A DNA stretch of 64,000 bases from Planctomycetota bacterium (GTDB taxonomy: Bacteria; Planctomycetota; Phycisphaerae; Phycisphaerales; SM1A02): the NCBI GenBank assembly GCA_003671055.1, contig QWPV01000003.1, forward strand, positions 1 to 64,000. The letters are read 5' to 3'. The notes below the pieces were generated by a model. It worked only from the letters and a program-made list of their open reading frames with translations, ran no database searches and was not told the DNA's origin. A program made the translations under genes and the position numbers. Positions 26,721 to 35,081 of this stretch are shown in pieces (within the stretch, counting starts at the first letter, position 1; the number at the start of each line of letters is the position of its first letter).

Positions 26721-28343
26721 ATGGTTGATTTTTCGCCAACTTCACCGTTCCCGGCTGCAGCTTCCGCTCGAAGTGGGGCAGTTTCTGCGCCTTCGAACTC
26801 TTCTGCAGCCGCGTCGACGGATGCGCCGCGTTCGAGTGCAGATTTTCGTGATCAGCTTCGTGGGGCTTCGGTGGATCGTCGTCCGAGTGCGCTTCGAAAG
26901 ACGGCGCGTGAAGATGGCGCGGATGGCGCGGTGGCTCCAGTGGCTGCCGCAGCGCCGGTCGAGCAGTCTGAGGCGACCGCCACTGCGAATGCGGGTGCAG
27001 CGTCTTCCTCAGCCACTGCGAGCGCGACTAGCGTCACGATCGATTCGAGTTCCACCACTGTCGCGTTGCTACCGATGGAACTTCCTGCCGGCACGAGCGT
27101 CGGGGTCGACACAGAGTTTCCTGAAATGATCCATGAGGTCGCGCCAAGCGCAGGCGCGCAGCTCATTCAAGCGCAAGAGTCTGCGTCGGCGAATGCTTCC
27201 GCGCTGACTCTTACCGAAACCGTGCCACAAAGTACGTCGCCGGTGTCCGCGGCACGGCTTTCATCGAAAGAACTCGCGCAACTGCTCGGTGCTTCCTTCG
27301 CGCCAACGAATGCGAAGCCTGCAGTTCGAACAGATGCGCAACAGCTGGCTTCTGCAACTTCAACCGTTAGCGCTGAATCGATCGCGCGCTCCACGACACC
27401 AGACGCGGCGTCGCGCACCGTTGCGCTGGGAATTCCCGCGGAAATCACGCGAAACACGTTTGTGCGCACGAGGGCTGTGCATGTCGAAGCAGTCCCCACG
27501 GAGCAACCAGCCGCGGTGGGTTCGGATGCGAGTGCCCATGTGATCGCTTCGCAGCTTGCAGCGGTCGAGCGTGAAATCGCAGCGCACGCGAATGTAGTAG
27601 CACGCGTCGTCACTGACGCAGTGAACAAGGATACGAATGCGCCGCCGACCGCGCAGCCGGCACACGCCGCGTCGATGCAATCAAGCAGCGCGATCTCGAT
27701 GAGCAACGCAGCAGTGTCTTCTTCGATCCCATTGAGTGTTGACTCTGGCGCGACACGTATCGCGCCGGAGTTCGCCTCACTGACGCCCGAGACTTCCGCG
27801 CTTGCGAACCAGTCCAATGGCAAGCTCATGACTCGCGGGCTCTCTGCGCTCACGCAGCAGCGCGGCGGCACGCTGACGATTCGACTTGATCCACCCGAAC
27901 TCGGCGCAGTGCAAGTGAAGATGGTGATGTCGCAGGGAAGTGTGAGTGTTGACTTCCGCGCGCAAACGCCTGAATCACAGGCGATTTTGGAACTTCATAT
28001 GGGTGCACTTCGCACCGCACTTGAAGCACAGGGTCTCCATGTCGATCGACTGCGTGTCGAAAGCATGCCGCAAAGCAATGCATCGACTGCGCGCAACGCG
28101 GCGAGTGAGCATGCATCGAACACGCTCCTTGCTGCGGACCAACGCAACGCGCCCACAAGCACTTCGCAGAGCGAGACGTCTGGTGATCGCGCGATGCGCC
28201 AAGACAATCCGCAAGGCGAGTCACGCGGTCGTCAAGACGGTCATGCGTCGCGCGATCGATCCGACCTCCACCAAATCAACTCTCAGTCCACTGACACTTT
28301 CGATTCCTTTGTGCATGCACTCTCTGAAGGAGCACACTCATGA
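26721..28343 (+). CDS. fliK: Flagellar hook-length control protein FliK
   Basis: A 540-aa Ala/Ser/Thr-rich protein of low complexity up to residue ~370, then the conserved C-terminal Flg_hook domain: GGTLTIRLDPPELGAVQVKM, VSVDFRAQTPESQAILELHM, LRTALEAQGLHVDRLRVESM. FliK is the secreted ruler that stops hook growth and switches export to filament substrates. Overlaps flgD by four bases (ATGA). Confidence 0.9.
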   Translation: MVDFSPTSPFPAAASARSGAVSAPSNSSAAASTDAPRSSADFRDQLRGASVDRRPSALRKTAREDGADGAVAPVAAAAPVEQSEATATANAGAASSSATASATSVTIDSSSTTVALLPMELPAGTSVGVDTEFPEMIHEVAPSAGAQLIQAQESASANASALTLTETVPQSTSPVSAARLSSKELAQLLGASFAPTNAKPAVRTDAQQLASATSTVSAESIARSTTPDAASRTVALGIPAEITRNTFVRTRAVHVEAVPTEQPAAVGSDASAHVIASQLAAVEREIAAHANVVARVVTDAVNKDTNAPPTAQPAHAASMQSSSAISMSNAAVSSSIPLSVDSGATRIAPEFASLTPETSALANQSNGKLMTRGLSALTQQRGGTLTIRLDPPELGAVQVKMVMSQGSVSVDFRAQTPESQAILELHMGALRTALEAQGLHVDRLRVESMPQSNASTARNAASEHASNTLLAADQRNAPTSTSQSETSGDRAMRQDNPQGESRGRQDGHASRDRSDLHQINSQSTDTFDSFVHALSEGAHS

Positions 28344-28855
28344 GCGCGATTAACGCCAACGCAGCAGCAGCGACCGCCGGAAATTCCTCCACGCCAAGTC
28401 GGTTCAACGAACTGAGCAGCGAGGATTTCATGCGCATCATCTTCACTGAATTGTCGAACCAGGATCCATTCAAGCCGAGCGACTCGTCTGCGCTGCTTGA
28501 GCAATTGAATTCGATCCGCTCGATCGAGACCGACATTCAGATGCAAGAGCGTCTGAGTTCGATCGTCTTCCAGAATCAACTTTCGAGCGCGGGCAATCTC
28601 ATCGGTAAGCGCGTGAGTGGTCTCAACCAAGATTCGATTCGTGTCGGTGGCACAGTGCAGAGTGTCATTCGCGAAGGCGACTCAGTGGGCCTCGTGCTCA
28701 ACACCGGTTGGGTGCTGCCCATGGACAACGTTGAGTTCATCGACTCGCCACTTCCGCCAGCCACTCCAGCAGGAAATGGCTCAAATACAGGCGGTTCGAC
28801 GACTGGCGGTACAACGGGCGGTGGCGCAGGTGGTGGCTCGGGCGGCGGCGGCTAA
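28340..28855 (+). CDS. flgD: Flagellar hook capping protein FlgD, short form with Gly-rich tail
   Basis: A 171-aa hook cap. The family signature is FMRIIFTELSNQDPFKPSDS followed by ALLEQLNSIRSIE and a single small domain (LIGKRVSGLNQDSIRVGGTV..VLPMDNVEFI). The usual second beta domain of FlgD is absent; instead the protein ends in ~30 residues of Gly/Thr/Ser. Located between fliK and the hook gene as expected. Confidence 0.88.
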   Translation: MSAINANAAAATAGNSSTPSRFNELSSEDFMRIIFTELSNQDPFKPSDSSALLEQLNSIRSIETDIQMQERLSSIVFQNQLSSAGNLIGKRVSGLNQDSIRVGGTVQSVIREGDSVGLVLNTGWVLPMDNVEFIDSPLPPATPAGNGSNTGGSTTGGTTGGGAGGGSGGGG

Positions 28856-28870
28856 TCGCGAATTGCCACT

Positions 28871-29425
28871 ATGACGATCGACCCGCGCCAACTTCTTCGA
28901 CGACTCGAACCCGCAGTTCGACCGACATCGACAGGGAAGTCTCGCGCCACACGGGTTTCCGTTGCAGATGGAGAGTTTGGCGATCTGCTTGAACTCGCGC
29001 GTGATGGCGGCGTGCGGTCTGATCGTGACGTTGACACACGCGGCGCGGCGGACTTGTCGCGCAGCGAACGCGAAGAACTCGCCCTTGTGCTTGATCAAGC
29101 AGAGGCTCGCGGATTCAAACGCGCACTCATCGTCACGCACGAAGGTCCATTCGTTGCGGATGTTGTGACCCGCAGTCTTGAGCGTCCACTTGGCGCCGCG
29201 CTTGAAGCGATTGATTGCGCCGTGCGCATCGGCGCGAGTGATGAGGCGCAGGCGGCGCGCGTACTGGTGCTTCACGCACTTCCACCGCTGGCTATCCAGG
29301 AGCAGATCATTCTTGCGCGCGGCGCGGCAACGGCTGCCGATTCCGTCACTGGCACACAAATTGCAGATCAGGTTGCGGAGCCCGTTTCGTTGGGCTCTCC
29401 TTTGCGCAGCGCGTCCGCGGCGTAA
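28871..29425 (+). CDS. Unrecognised protein between flgD and flgE
   Basis: A 184-aa protein with no family I can name. The N-terminal third is basic/mixed; the middle has LELARDGGVRSDRD and SRSEREELALVLDQAEARGF, then a possible Rossmann-like beta strand RALIVTHEGPFVADVVTRSL; the end is Ala-rich. Many flagellar operons carry a small unannotated gene exactly here (the FlgD-FlgE interval), but this protein shows no match to those I know. Two candidate sigma-54 promoters for flgE lie inside its 3' end. Confidence 0.7.
   Translation: MTIDPRQLLRRLEPAVRPTSTGKSRATRVSVADGEFGDLLELARDGGVRSDRDVDTRGAADLSRSEREELALVLDQAEARGFKRALIVTHEGPFVADVVTRSLERPLGAALEAIDCAVRIGASDEAQAARVLVLHALPPLAIQEQIILARGAATAADSVTGTQIADQVAEPVSLGSPLRSASAA
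29350..29365 (+). promoter_or_regulatory. Candidate sigma-54 promoter P1 for flgE (perfect consensus)
   Basis: TGGCAC-ACAAA-TTGCA is an exact match to the sigma-54 consensus TGGCAC-N5-TTGCA. GG and GC are 10 nt apart. Predicted start near 29376, 80 nt before the flgE ATG. It is within the coding sequence of the preceding gene. Confidence 0.7.
29391..29406 (+). promoter_or_regulatory. Candidate sigma-54 promoter P2 for flgE
   Basis: TTGGGC-TCTCC-TTTGC: GG (29392-93) and GC (29404-05) 10 nt apart, strong -12 box, weaker -24 box. It lies 41 bp after P1. Predicted start near 29417, inside the 3' end of the preceding gene. Confidence 0.5.
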
Positions 29426-29455
29426 ACAGTTCGCAGATCACAGGAGGTTTTTCCT

Positions 29456-31216
29456 ATGGCATCAACAACCGCACTCTTCACTGGTCTCTCGGGACTCATT
29501 TCGAACTCCCGTCGACTCGATGTGATTGGTAACAACATCTCGAACGTCAACACGACGGCGTTCAAGTCCAACCGCATTCAGTTTACGCCTACTTTTAGCC
29601 GCAATTTCTCGCTCGGCAGCGCGCCGAGTGGGAGCACGGGTGGAACGAATCCAGGCCAAATCGGTCTCGGCGTCACCATCGCAGGCACGCAGCGCAACTT
29701 CAACAACGGCGCCATCGGTGCGACCGGTGTCGCGACTGACGTTGCGATCGAAGGCGATGGCTTCTTCATCGTGGATGTTGCAGGCTCGCGCGCATTCACG
29801 CGTTCGGGCAACTTTGTCCGCAATCCGCAGAACGAGCTCGTCACACAGTCTGGTGCTCGCGTGATGGGATTCTCTGTCGATGAGCAATTCAATGTCATTG
29901 AAGGCGATCTCGTCGCGTTGTCAGTACCAGTTGGCACGCTGACGCTCGCGGAAGCAAGTCGCAATGTGATTTTCAACGGCAATCTCAACGCATCGGGAAC
30001 TGTGGGATCGACTGGCTCGGTTCATCAGGGCCGCGCGTGGTTCACCGATGCTGCGATGACGATCCCTGCCACATCCGCGACTGATCTCACGACAGAAGAT
30101 GTGTGGATGTCCGACGGCGCGGGCGGTTCGGTCCTTGCGTTTGATAGTTCCACGAATCCGAAGACCCTCACACTCAGCGGCGTTGAGAAGGGCGGCAAGG
30201 ATCTTGAAACACATGCTTTCGCGTTCAGCGCTTCTGCAGTTGCTGGTACCGATGGCTTCGGCACAACCCTCGGCGACTTCACTGCATACCTCGAAGATAT
30301 TCTCGGCGTTGACAATTCCGCAGTAGGTGTAAGTTCAAACCTCGGCGGCAGCGTGACGATCAATGCTGGCGGTCAGCTCGTGATCCAAGGCAACGAAGGT
30401 ACGGTGCAGGAACTTGGGCTTGAAACAGCAGATTTCGTAGTGACTGCAGCGGGCGGCGGCAGTGGGCAACCACTCGTGTTGACCAAGACCGGTTCGGCAA
30501 CAGGCGAAAGCGTGCGCACGAGTTTCGTTGTTTACGACTCACTCGGCACACCACTCACCATCGATCTCACCTTCGTGCTTCAAGCAACCGCTGCGAGCGG
30601 TGGTACGACGTGGCAATTCGTTGCGGAGAGCAATGACAACGATGCTGCAGCGCGCCTCATCGGTTTGGGCGAAGTGAAGTTTGACGCGAGCGGTCGATTC
30701 TTGGGTGCGACCAATCAAGCATTCTCCATCACGCGCACGAATGGTGCAGTGTCGCCATTGACTGTCAACATGGACTTCAACTCGGGTGCCGATGCGGTAT
30801 CGAGTTTGACTGACTCCGCGTCGAATCTCGCAGCCGTCTATCAAGATGGATCTTCCATCGGTACGCTCGCGAACTTCTCCATCGGCGAAGACGGCACGAT
30901 CGCTGGTTCGTTCACGAACGGTCTCACTCGCGCCATCGGTCAGATCGCGCTTGCGAAGTTCTCGAATCCAGAAGGTCTCGTCGACGGCGGCGACAACGTC
31001 TTCCGCACGGGACCAAACTCCGGTACGCCACTCGTCGCGAAGCCACGCGACTTCGGTACTGGTCGACTCGTGGGCGGTGCGTTGGAACTTTCCAATGTCG
31101 ATCTTTCGCAAGAGTTCATCAACATGATTCTCGCAAGCACCGGTTACTCCGCTGCAAGTCGCGTGATCACGACGACTGATGAACTCATCAACCAGCTCCT
31201 CGCGCTCGGTCGCTAG
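29456..31216 (+). CDS. flgE: Flagellar hook protein FlgE
   Basis: A 586-aa hook subunit. N-terminus ALFTGLSGLISNSRRLDVIG with NNISNVNTTAFKSNR; FlgE/F/G-type DVAIEGDGFFIVDVAGSRAF and TRSGNFVRN; C-terminus LELSNVDLSQEFINMILAST with GYSAASRVITTTDELINQLL. The ATG has AGGAGG nearby upstream. Longer than enteric FlgE owing to an expanded middle domain, common outside enterics. Followed at once by two REP-like units. Confidence 0.95.
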   Translation: MASTTALFTGLSGLISNSRRLDVIGNNISNVNTTAFKSNRIQFTPTFSRNFSLGSAPSGSTGGTNPGQIGLGVTIAGTQRNFNNGAIGATGVATDVAIEGDGFFIVDVAGSRAFTRSGNFVRNPQNELVTQSGARVMGFSVDEQFNVIEGDLVALSVPVGTLTLAEASRNVIFNGNLNASGTVGSTGSVHQGRAWFTDAAMTIPATSATDLTTEDVWMSDGAGGSVLAFDSSTNPKTLTLSGVEKGGKDLETHAFAFSASAVAGTDGFGTTLGDFTAYLEDILGVDNSAVGVSSNLGGSVTINAGGQLVIQGNEGTVQELGLETADFVVTAAGGGSGQPLVLTKTGSATGESVRTSFVVYDSLGTPLTIDLTFVLQATAASGGTTWQFVAESNDNDAAARLIGLGEVKFDASGRFLGATNQAFSITRTNGAVSPLTVNMDFNSGADAVSSLTDSASNLAAVYQDGSSIGTLANFSIGEDGTIAGSFTNGLTRAIGQIALAKFSNPEGLVDGGDNVFRTGPNSGTPLVAKPRDFGTGRLVGGALELSNVDLSQEFINMILASTGYSAASRVITTTDELINQLLALGR

Positions 31217-31390
31217 TTGAGCGCTTCTGATGATTTCTGCCCCAAGCGGCAAAATCATCACGCGCTGTGGTACGGCTCGGCGAGTGAATCGCCTTCGCCT
31301 TGTTTGAGCGCTTCTGATGATTTCTGCCCCAAGCGGCAAAATCATCACGCGCTGTGGTACGGCTCGGCGAGTGAATCGCCTTCGCCTGAG
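31217..31390. repeat. Two tandem REP-like 87-bp units after flgE
   Basis: Units at 31217-31303 and 31304-31390, nearly identical to each other and to 20014-20100 over the first ~60 bp. Hairpin 2 here is GGCGA-GTGAA-TCGCC rather than GGTGGC-AGA-GCCACC. The first unit begins one base after the flgE stop. They fill the gap between the convergent flgE and PIN/TRAM genes. Confidence 0.92.
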
Positions 31391-31411
31391 CGCGAGGTTG
31401 AGCGCTCGCGT

Positions 31412-32683
31412 TCAACGCCGAGGATTGCGATCACTTGCGGAGCGCGGCGCGGGCGGTGGACCTTTCCACTTTGGTTGCTCGGTCGCGAGGCGTGTGACGC
31501 TCGCAGTGCTGCCTGGCTCTGGATGCTCTTGCAGGAGTTTCGCGAAGATGATGCGGCCAGCTGCGGTCGTCACGCAGTTGGTGGTGCTCACGCGAACCAC
31601 AGAACCGATCGCGCGCTCGCCGTTCTCGATGACCACCATCGTTCCATCGTCGAGGTATCCAACGCCTTGCGCAGCAGCGTCGCCTGTGCGAAGGACTTCG
31701 ACCTCGAGCACATCGCCAGGAATCGCAGCGACGCGCAAGCCTGCAGCGAGTGCATTGAGATTGATCACGCCAACGCCGCCGATGGACGCAATCTTTTCGA
31801 GGTTCGCATCAGTGGTGAGGATTCGGTAGCCGTCCTTCTGCGCGAGTTCAACGAGAAGTCGATCCACGCCGCGTCCGCCGACATCCATGTCGAACTCTTC
31901 GATGCTTAAGTCAACAAGCGCGTTTGCTTGAAGTTTCTGCACGACTTCAAGGCCGCGTCGACCACGCGCGCGCTTGCCTCGTTCATTGCTATCCGCCAAT
32001 TTCTGCAGTTCATCGAGCACGAATGAAGGAATCGACAACGGCGCGTCGATCACGCCCGCGAGTCCAAGTTCTTGCACGCGTCCATCGACGAGCGCGCTGG
32101 TGTCCACGAGAATCGGCAGCGCGCCGCGGCGTTGACGCTTGAATTCAACATAGGGAATGATGAAGCGGAAATCGTTGCGCGTGGTGAGCACGATGGAAAC
32201 CGCGATGTAGGAGAGCGTGATCGCAAGCATCGCCTTCACAACCGGAATCCACACGGGCTGCTGCGCGCTTGACCCTGTTGGAACGAGTTCCCACGCGTCC
32301 ACAACAGTTTCAAGCAACGCGCCGAGGGCGAGCGCGCCGATGAGTCCGAAGCAGACGCCGAGGTATGTGCCGAAAAGCGCAGCGAGCCGCTTGTTCGGCG
32401 TCATGATGTCGATGACGAGCACGATGACACCGACAGAAATCGCACTTCCCGCAATCACCACGAGGTTGAGATAGGAGAAGCCTTCGTTGGCACTTGCGCG
32501 ACTTGCGATCAAGAGCACTGCGGTGGTGACGAGCAGAACAAAGAATAGAAGACGAACGACGAGCAGCACGACGCGGCGAGATTGTTCCTCGCGCAAATAG
32601 CGCTCGCTCGAGAGGCGCGCACGCGAAGCGGATTGCGCGGGCGATACGTCGGAGTTCGTTGAATCGTCGGCGGCAACACCCAT
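31412..32683 (-). CDS. PIN/TRAM-domain membrane protein (YacL-like)
   Basis: A 423-aa protein with four to five N-terminal membrane helices (VVLLVVRLLFFVLLVTTAVL and following), then a PIN nuclease-like domain (PILVDTSALVDGRVQEL, SFVLDELQKLAD, RRGLEVVQKLQ, DVGGRGVDRLLVELAQ, ILTTDANLEKIA) and a C-terminal TRAM domain (GVGYLDDGTMVVIENGERAI). Acidic PIN residues are present. The family is conserved but its substrate is unknown. No ribosome site; TACACT lies six bases before the ATG. Confidence 0.88.
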   Translation of the reverse strand: MGVAADDSTNSDVSPAQSASRARLSSERYLREEQSRRVVLLVVRLLFFVLLVTTAVLLIASRASANEGFSYLNLVVIAGSAISVGVIVLVIDIMTPNKRLAALFGTYLGVCFGLIGALALGALLETVVDAWELVPTGSSAQQPVWIPVVKAMLAITLSYIAVSIVLTTRNDFRFIIPYVEFKRQRRGALPILVDTSALVDGRVQELGLAGVIDAPLSIPSFVLDELQKLADSNERGKRARGRRGLEVVQKLQANALVDLSIEEFDMDVGGRGVDRLLVELAQKDGYRILTTDANLEKIASIGGVGVINLNALAAGLRVAAIPGDVLEVEVLRTGDAAAQGVGYLDDGTMVVIENGERAIGSVVRVSTTNCVTTAAGRIIFAKLLQEHPEPGSTASVTRLATEQPKWKGPPPAPRSASDRNPRR

Positions 32684-32689
32684 GAACTG

Positions 32690-32695
32690 AGTGTA
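32690..32695 (-). promoter_or_regulatory. -10-like TACACT of the PIN/TRAM gene
   Basis: On the minus strand TACACT is followed by six bases and then the ATG at 32683. The hexamer and spacing are identical to those of the 9678 gene; lptB has the same hexamer with one extra base of spacing. Confidence 0.45.
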
Positions 32696-32726
32696 CCGAA
32701 GGCTGCGCAGATACCTTCGGTCGTGC

Positions 32727-32732
32727 TACCAT
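32727..32732 (+). promoter_or_regulatory. -10 element of the SRP RNA gene
   Basis: TGCTACCAT; TACCAT ends 8 nt before the inferred 5' end of the SRP RNA helix at 32741. It gives an RNA-gene calibration for the TACCnT-type -10 also seen at tal. Confidence 0.55.
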
Positions 32733-32740
32733 CTTCGCCC

Positions 32741-32869
32741 GTCGGAGTTTCTGAAGATGGTCAGGCGCGACAGTCGGGCGGACCGTGAACCTGGTCAGGG
32801 CTTGACCGCAGCAGCCATAAGCGTCGTCGTCCGAGCAGCCGTTGCCTGGCCGTCTTCAGTGACTCCGAG
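32741..32869 (+). ncRNA. ffs: Signal recognition particle 4.5S RNA
   Basis: The conserved Ffh-binding internal loops are present: GGTCAGG (32793 region) on the 5' side and AGCAGCC on the 3' side of a short apical hairpin. The flanks form a long imperfect helix: TCGGAG..TGAAGATGG near 32742-32760 pairs with GCCGTCTTCA..CTCCGA near 32849-32868, with G-U pairs. Location immediately upstream of dnaX-ybaB-recR is the classical ffs neighbourhood. About 130 nt, the small bacterial form without an Alu domain. Ends are inferred from the helix. Confidence 0.88.
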
Positions 32870-32927
32870 TGTGGAGCGTGTGGATTCATTAGTTCTTGAG
32901 CTGCGTTGAATGTTGATGCGAGAGTCG

Positions 32928-34697
32928 ATGGCGAAGAAGTCCGACCGTTCTTCTGAAGCACCGCCGCTCGCGATTGAACCCGCTGAGCATCGACCCTACA
33001 CCGTCCTCGCGCGGCGCTATCGATCACGCGAATTCGATGATCTCATCGGGCAAGAACCGATCTCGCGCACGCTGAAGAATGCAATGCTCACGGGGAGAAC
33101 CGCGCATGCGTATCTGTTTTGTGGCACGCGCGGGGTTGGAAAGACTTCGCTCGCTCGCATCTTTGCTCGCGCGTTGAATGCTGGCACTGGTGGCTCAGAA
33201 CATGTGGCGGTGGGCGAAGCAATTCTTCGTGGCGAAGATCTTGATGTGACGGAGATTGATGGCGCATCCAATCGCGGCATCGATGATGCGCGCGACCTCA
33301 TCGCGGGCGCAGGCCTCGCACCCACACGTGGGAAGTATCGCATCTACATCATCGATGAAGTGCACATGCTCACCACGCCCGCCTTCAACGCGTTGTTGAA
33401 GACGATGGAAGAGCCACCGTCGCACGTGAAGTTCATCCTGTGCACCACCGAGCCGCACAAAGTTCCGCAGACGATTCAATCGCGATGCCAGCGCTTCGAC
33501 TTCCGCAATATTCCAGCGAGTGAGATCGCGCGTCACCTCGGCGCAGTCGCGACGAAGGAAGGCATGGACGCGAGTGCGGATGCGTTGCTTGCAGTGGCGC
33601 GCATGGCGAATGGTTCGATGCGCGATGGACTGAGTTTGCTCGATCGACTCTTTGCAGCTTCGCTCGATCAACGCGTCGACGCGGCATTGCTTGAGCAAGT
33701 CTTCGGACTTCCACAGGACGCATTGCTGTTAGACCTTGTTGCTGCAATTGTCGAAGAACGCTGCGCGGATGCGTTGAAGCTCGGCGCACAATTGCTCGAA
33801 GGTGGAACTGCTGTCGAGCACGCGCTCGACTTACTCGCCGAACGATTCCGCTGGCTCCTCGTTGCGAGCGCGTGCGGCGGTGCGAGTGAACTGCTTGAGT
33901 GTGCGAGTGCATCGCGCGAGCGTCTCACGATACTCGCCAAGCATGTCGATCTCGCGCATTGCGTGCATGCGATCGCTGCGTGTGATGCGATTAGCCGAAG
34001 CGTGCGATCTTCAAGTGCGCCGCGTGCGCTCTTTGATGCGTGCCTTGTTCGTCTCGCGCTTGCGTCGAGATTCGCGTCAGGCGCAGCACTGCTTGCGGGC
34101 GCCTCGCAGGTTTCCCCACCTGGGGTCGACGCAAAAAAAGCCGTTGACCCCCGAGTGACAAACGCCGGGGGTCGAGTACCACCGGTCGTAGCACCGTCTT
34201 CATCGCCCTCACCGCAGATCGCACCTGCGACAGTGCTGCCGCCATCCGTCGAAGGAGCCCGCATCGATTCGAAAGATGCACTCGTGGAATCTCTCGCGCA
34301 GCACGCGGTGCAGAGTTCCGCAGACAAAAGTGTTGTCGATGAGATCGCCGTCTTAGAATTCACTCGCACTCGCGATGGTGCGAAGGCAATCATCGATGCG
34401 GATCCGTCCACGAGCCAAGGTCGCTACGTCCTCGATCATCCAGAGCGAGTGCGGACACTCCTGCGCAAAGTGCTCGGCGGACCTGTGGAACTCGACTTGC
34501 GTCCACGAAGTGGCCGTGAGGCGCCGCGCGCGGTTGACAAAGGCGTTGCAGACGCGGTCGCTCGCGAAGATCCACTAGTGAAAAGCGTGATGGAGTTGTT
34601 CGACGCGACTATCGTGGAGATCACGGCTCGCGTCGCGCGTGAAGACTCGCTTGAAGCGTCAAGCGCATCGTCGGATGAATCTGTCGACCAGCACTAA
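32928..34697 (+). CDS. dnaX: DNA polymerase III tau/gamma subunit
   Basis: Clamp-loader AAA+ subunit; tau also links polymerases and helicase. The 589-aa tau form has YRSREFDDLIGQ, Walker A CGTRGVGKTS (~66-73), IIDEVHMLT (143-149), LCTTEPHKVPQTIQSRCQRF (arginine finger region) and ANGSMRDGLSLLDR. The four zinc-binding cysteines expected after ARALN are missing: the segment reads NAGTGGSEHVAVGEAI. A -1 frameshift signal at 34133-34173 would give a 406-aa gamma form. ATG at 32928 gives MAKKSD; in-frame ATGs at 32910 and 32916 are alternatives. Confidence 0.94.
   Translation: MAKKSDRSSEAPPLAIEPAEHRPYTVLARRYRSREFDDLIGQEPISRTLKNAMLTGRTAHAYLFCGTRGVGKTSLARIFARALNAGTGGSEHVAVGEAILRGEDLDVTEIDGASNRGIDDARDLIAGAGLAPTRGKYRIYIIDEVHMLTTPAFNALLKTMEEPPSHVKFILCTTEPHKVPQTIQSRCQRFDFRNIPASEIARHLGAVATKEGMDASADALLAVARMANGSMRDGLSLLDRLFAASLDQRVDAALLEQVFGLPQDALLLDLVAAIVEERCADALKLGAQLLEGGTAVEHALDLLAERFRWLLVASACGGASELLECASASRERLTILAKHVDLAHCVHAIAACDAISRSVRSSSAPRALFDACLVRLALASRFASGAALLAGASQVSPPGVDAKKAVDPRVTNAGGRVPPVVAPSSSPSPQIAPATVLPPSVEGARIDSKDALVESLAQHAVQSSADKSVVDEIAVLEFTRTRDGAKAIIDADPSTSQGRYVLDHPERVRTLLRKVLGGPVELDLRPRSGREAPRAVDKGVADAVAREDPLVKSVMELFDATIVEITARVAREDSLEASSASSDESVDQH
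34133..34173 (+). promoter_or_regulatory. Programmed -1 frameshift signal in dnaX
   Basis: Slippery heptamer A AAA AAA (34133-34139) in the correct zero-frame phase (GCA AAA AAA GCC), 6-nt spacer, then an 8-bp stem GACCCCCG (34146-34153) / CGGGGGTC (34166-34173). In the -1 frame the next codons are AGC CGT TGA, so a shifted ribosome stops at 34145-34147. Layout matches the E. coli dnaX gamma signal. A Shine-Dalgarno-like stimulator upstream is weak (CTGGGG at about 34121). Confidence 0.85.
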
Positions 34698-34706
34698 GGA
34701 CTCTCG

Positions 34707-35081
34707 ATGTTTGAAAAACTCAAATTGGCTGGACAACTCGGCGGCATGATGAAAGATCTGCCGAAACTTCGCGCGCGCGTCGACGAAATTAAGGCGCGTC
34801 TCGCGACGACGGAAGTGGTTGCGGAAGTTGGCGGAGGCGCGGTCCGTGTGCGCGCGACTTGCGATTTGCACATCACACATGTGGAACTCGCGCCGAGCAC
34901 GCTGCGCGGACTTGCGTCCGGAAGCGACGCGGATCTTCAATACGCCAATCGCCTCATCGCCGAGTGCGTGAATGCGGCGCTTGATTTAGCGCGCGCGCGT
35001 CTTGCGACCGAACTTTCCTCTGCGGCAGGGGAGATGGACATTCCACTCTCGCCCGAACTGGTGAAGGGGATGATCGGATGA
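34707..35081 (+). CDS. ybaB: Nucleoid-associated protein YbaB/EbfC
   Basis: A 124-aa dimeric DNA-binding protein. N-terminal helix with GGMMKDLPKLRARVDEIKAR, then VVAEVGGGAVRVRATCDLHI and a C-terminal helix ending LSPELVKGMIG. Lies between dnaX and recR, its usual place, and overlaps recR by four bases (ATGA). Confidence 0.92.
   Translation: MFEKLKLAGQLGGMMKDLPKLRARVDEIKARLATTEVVAEVGGGAVRVRATCDLHITHVELAPSTLRGLASGSDADLQYANRLIAECVNAALDLARARLATELSSAAGEMDIPLSPELVKGMIG

Noticed and set aside
19973-31390. CRISPR array from the repeated 87-bp units
   Set aside because: Units are long, palindromic, in tandem without unique spacers, and no cas genes are near.
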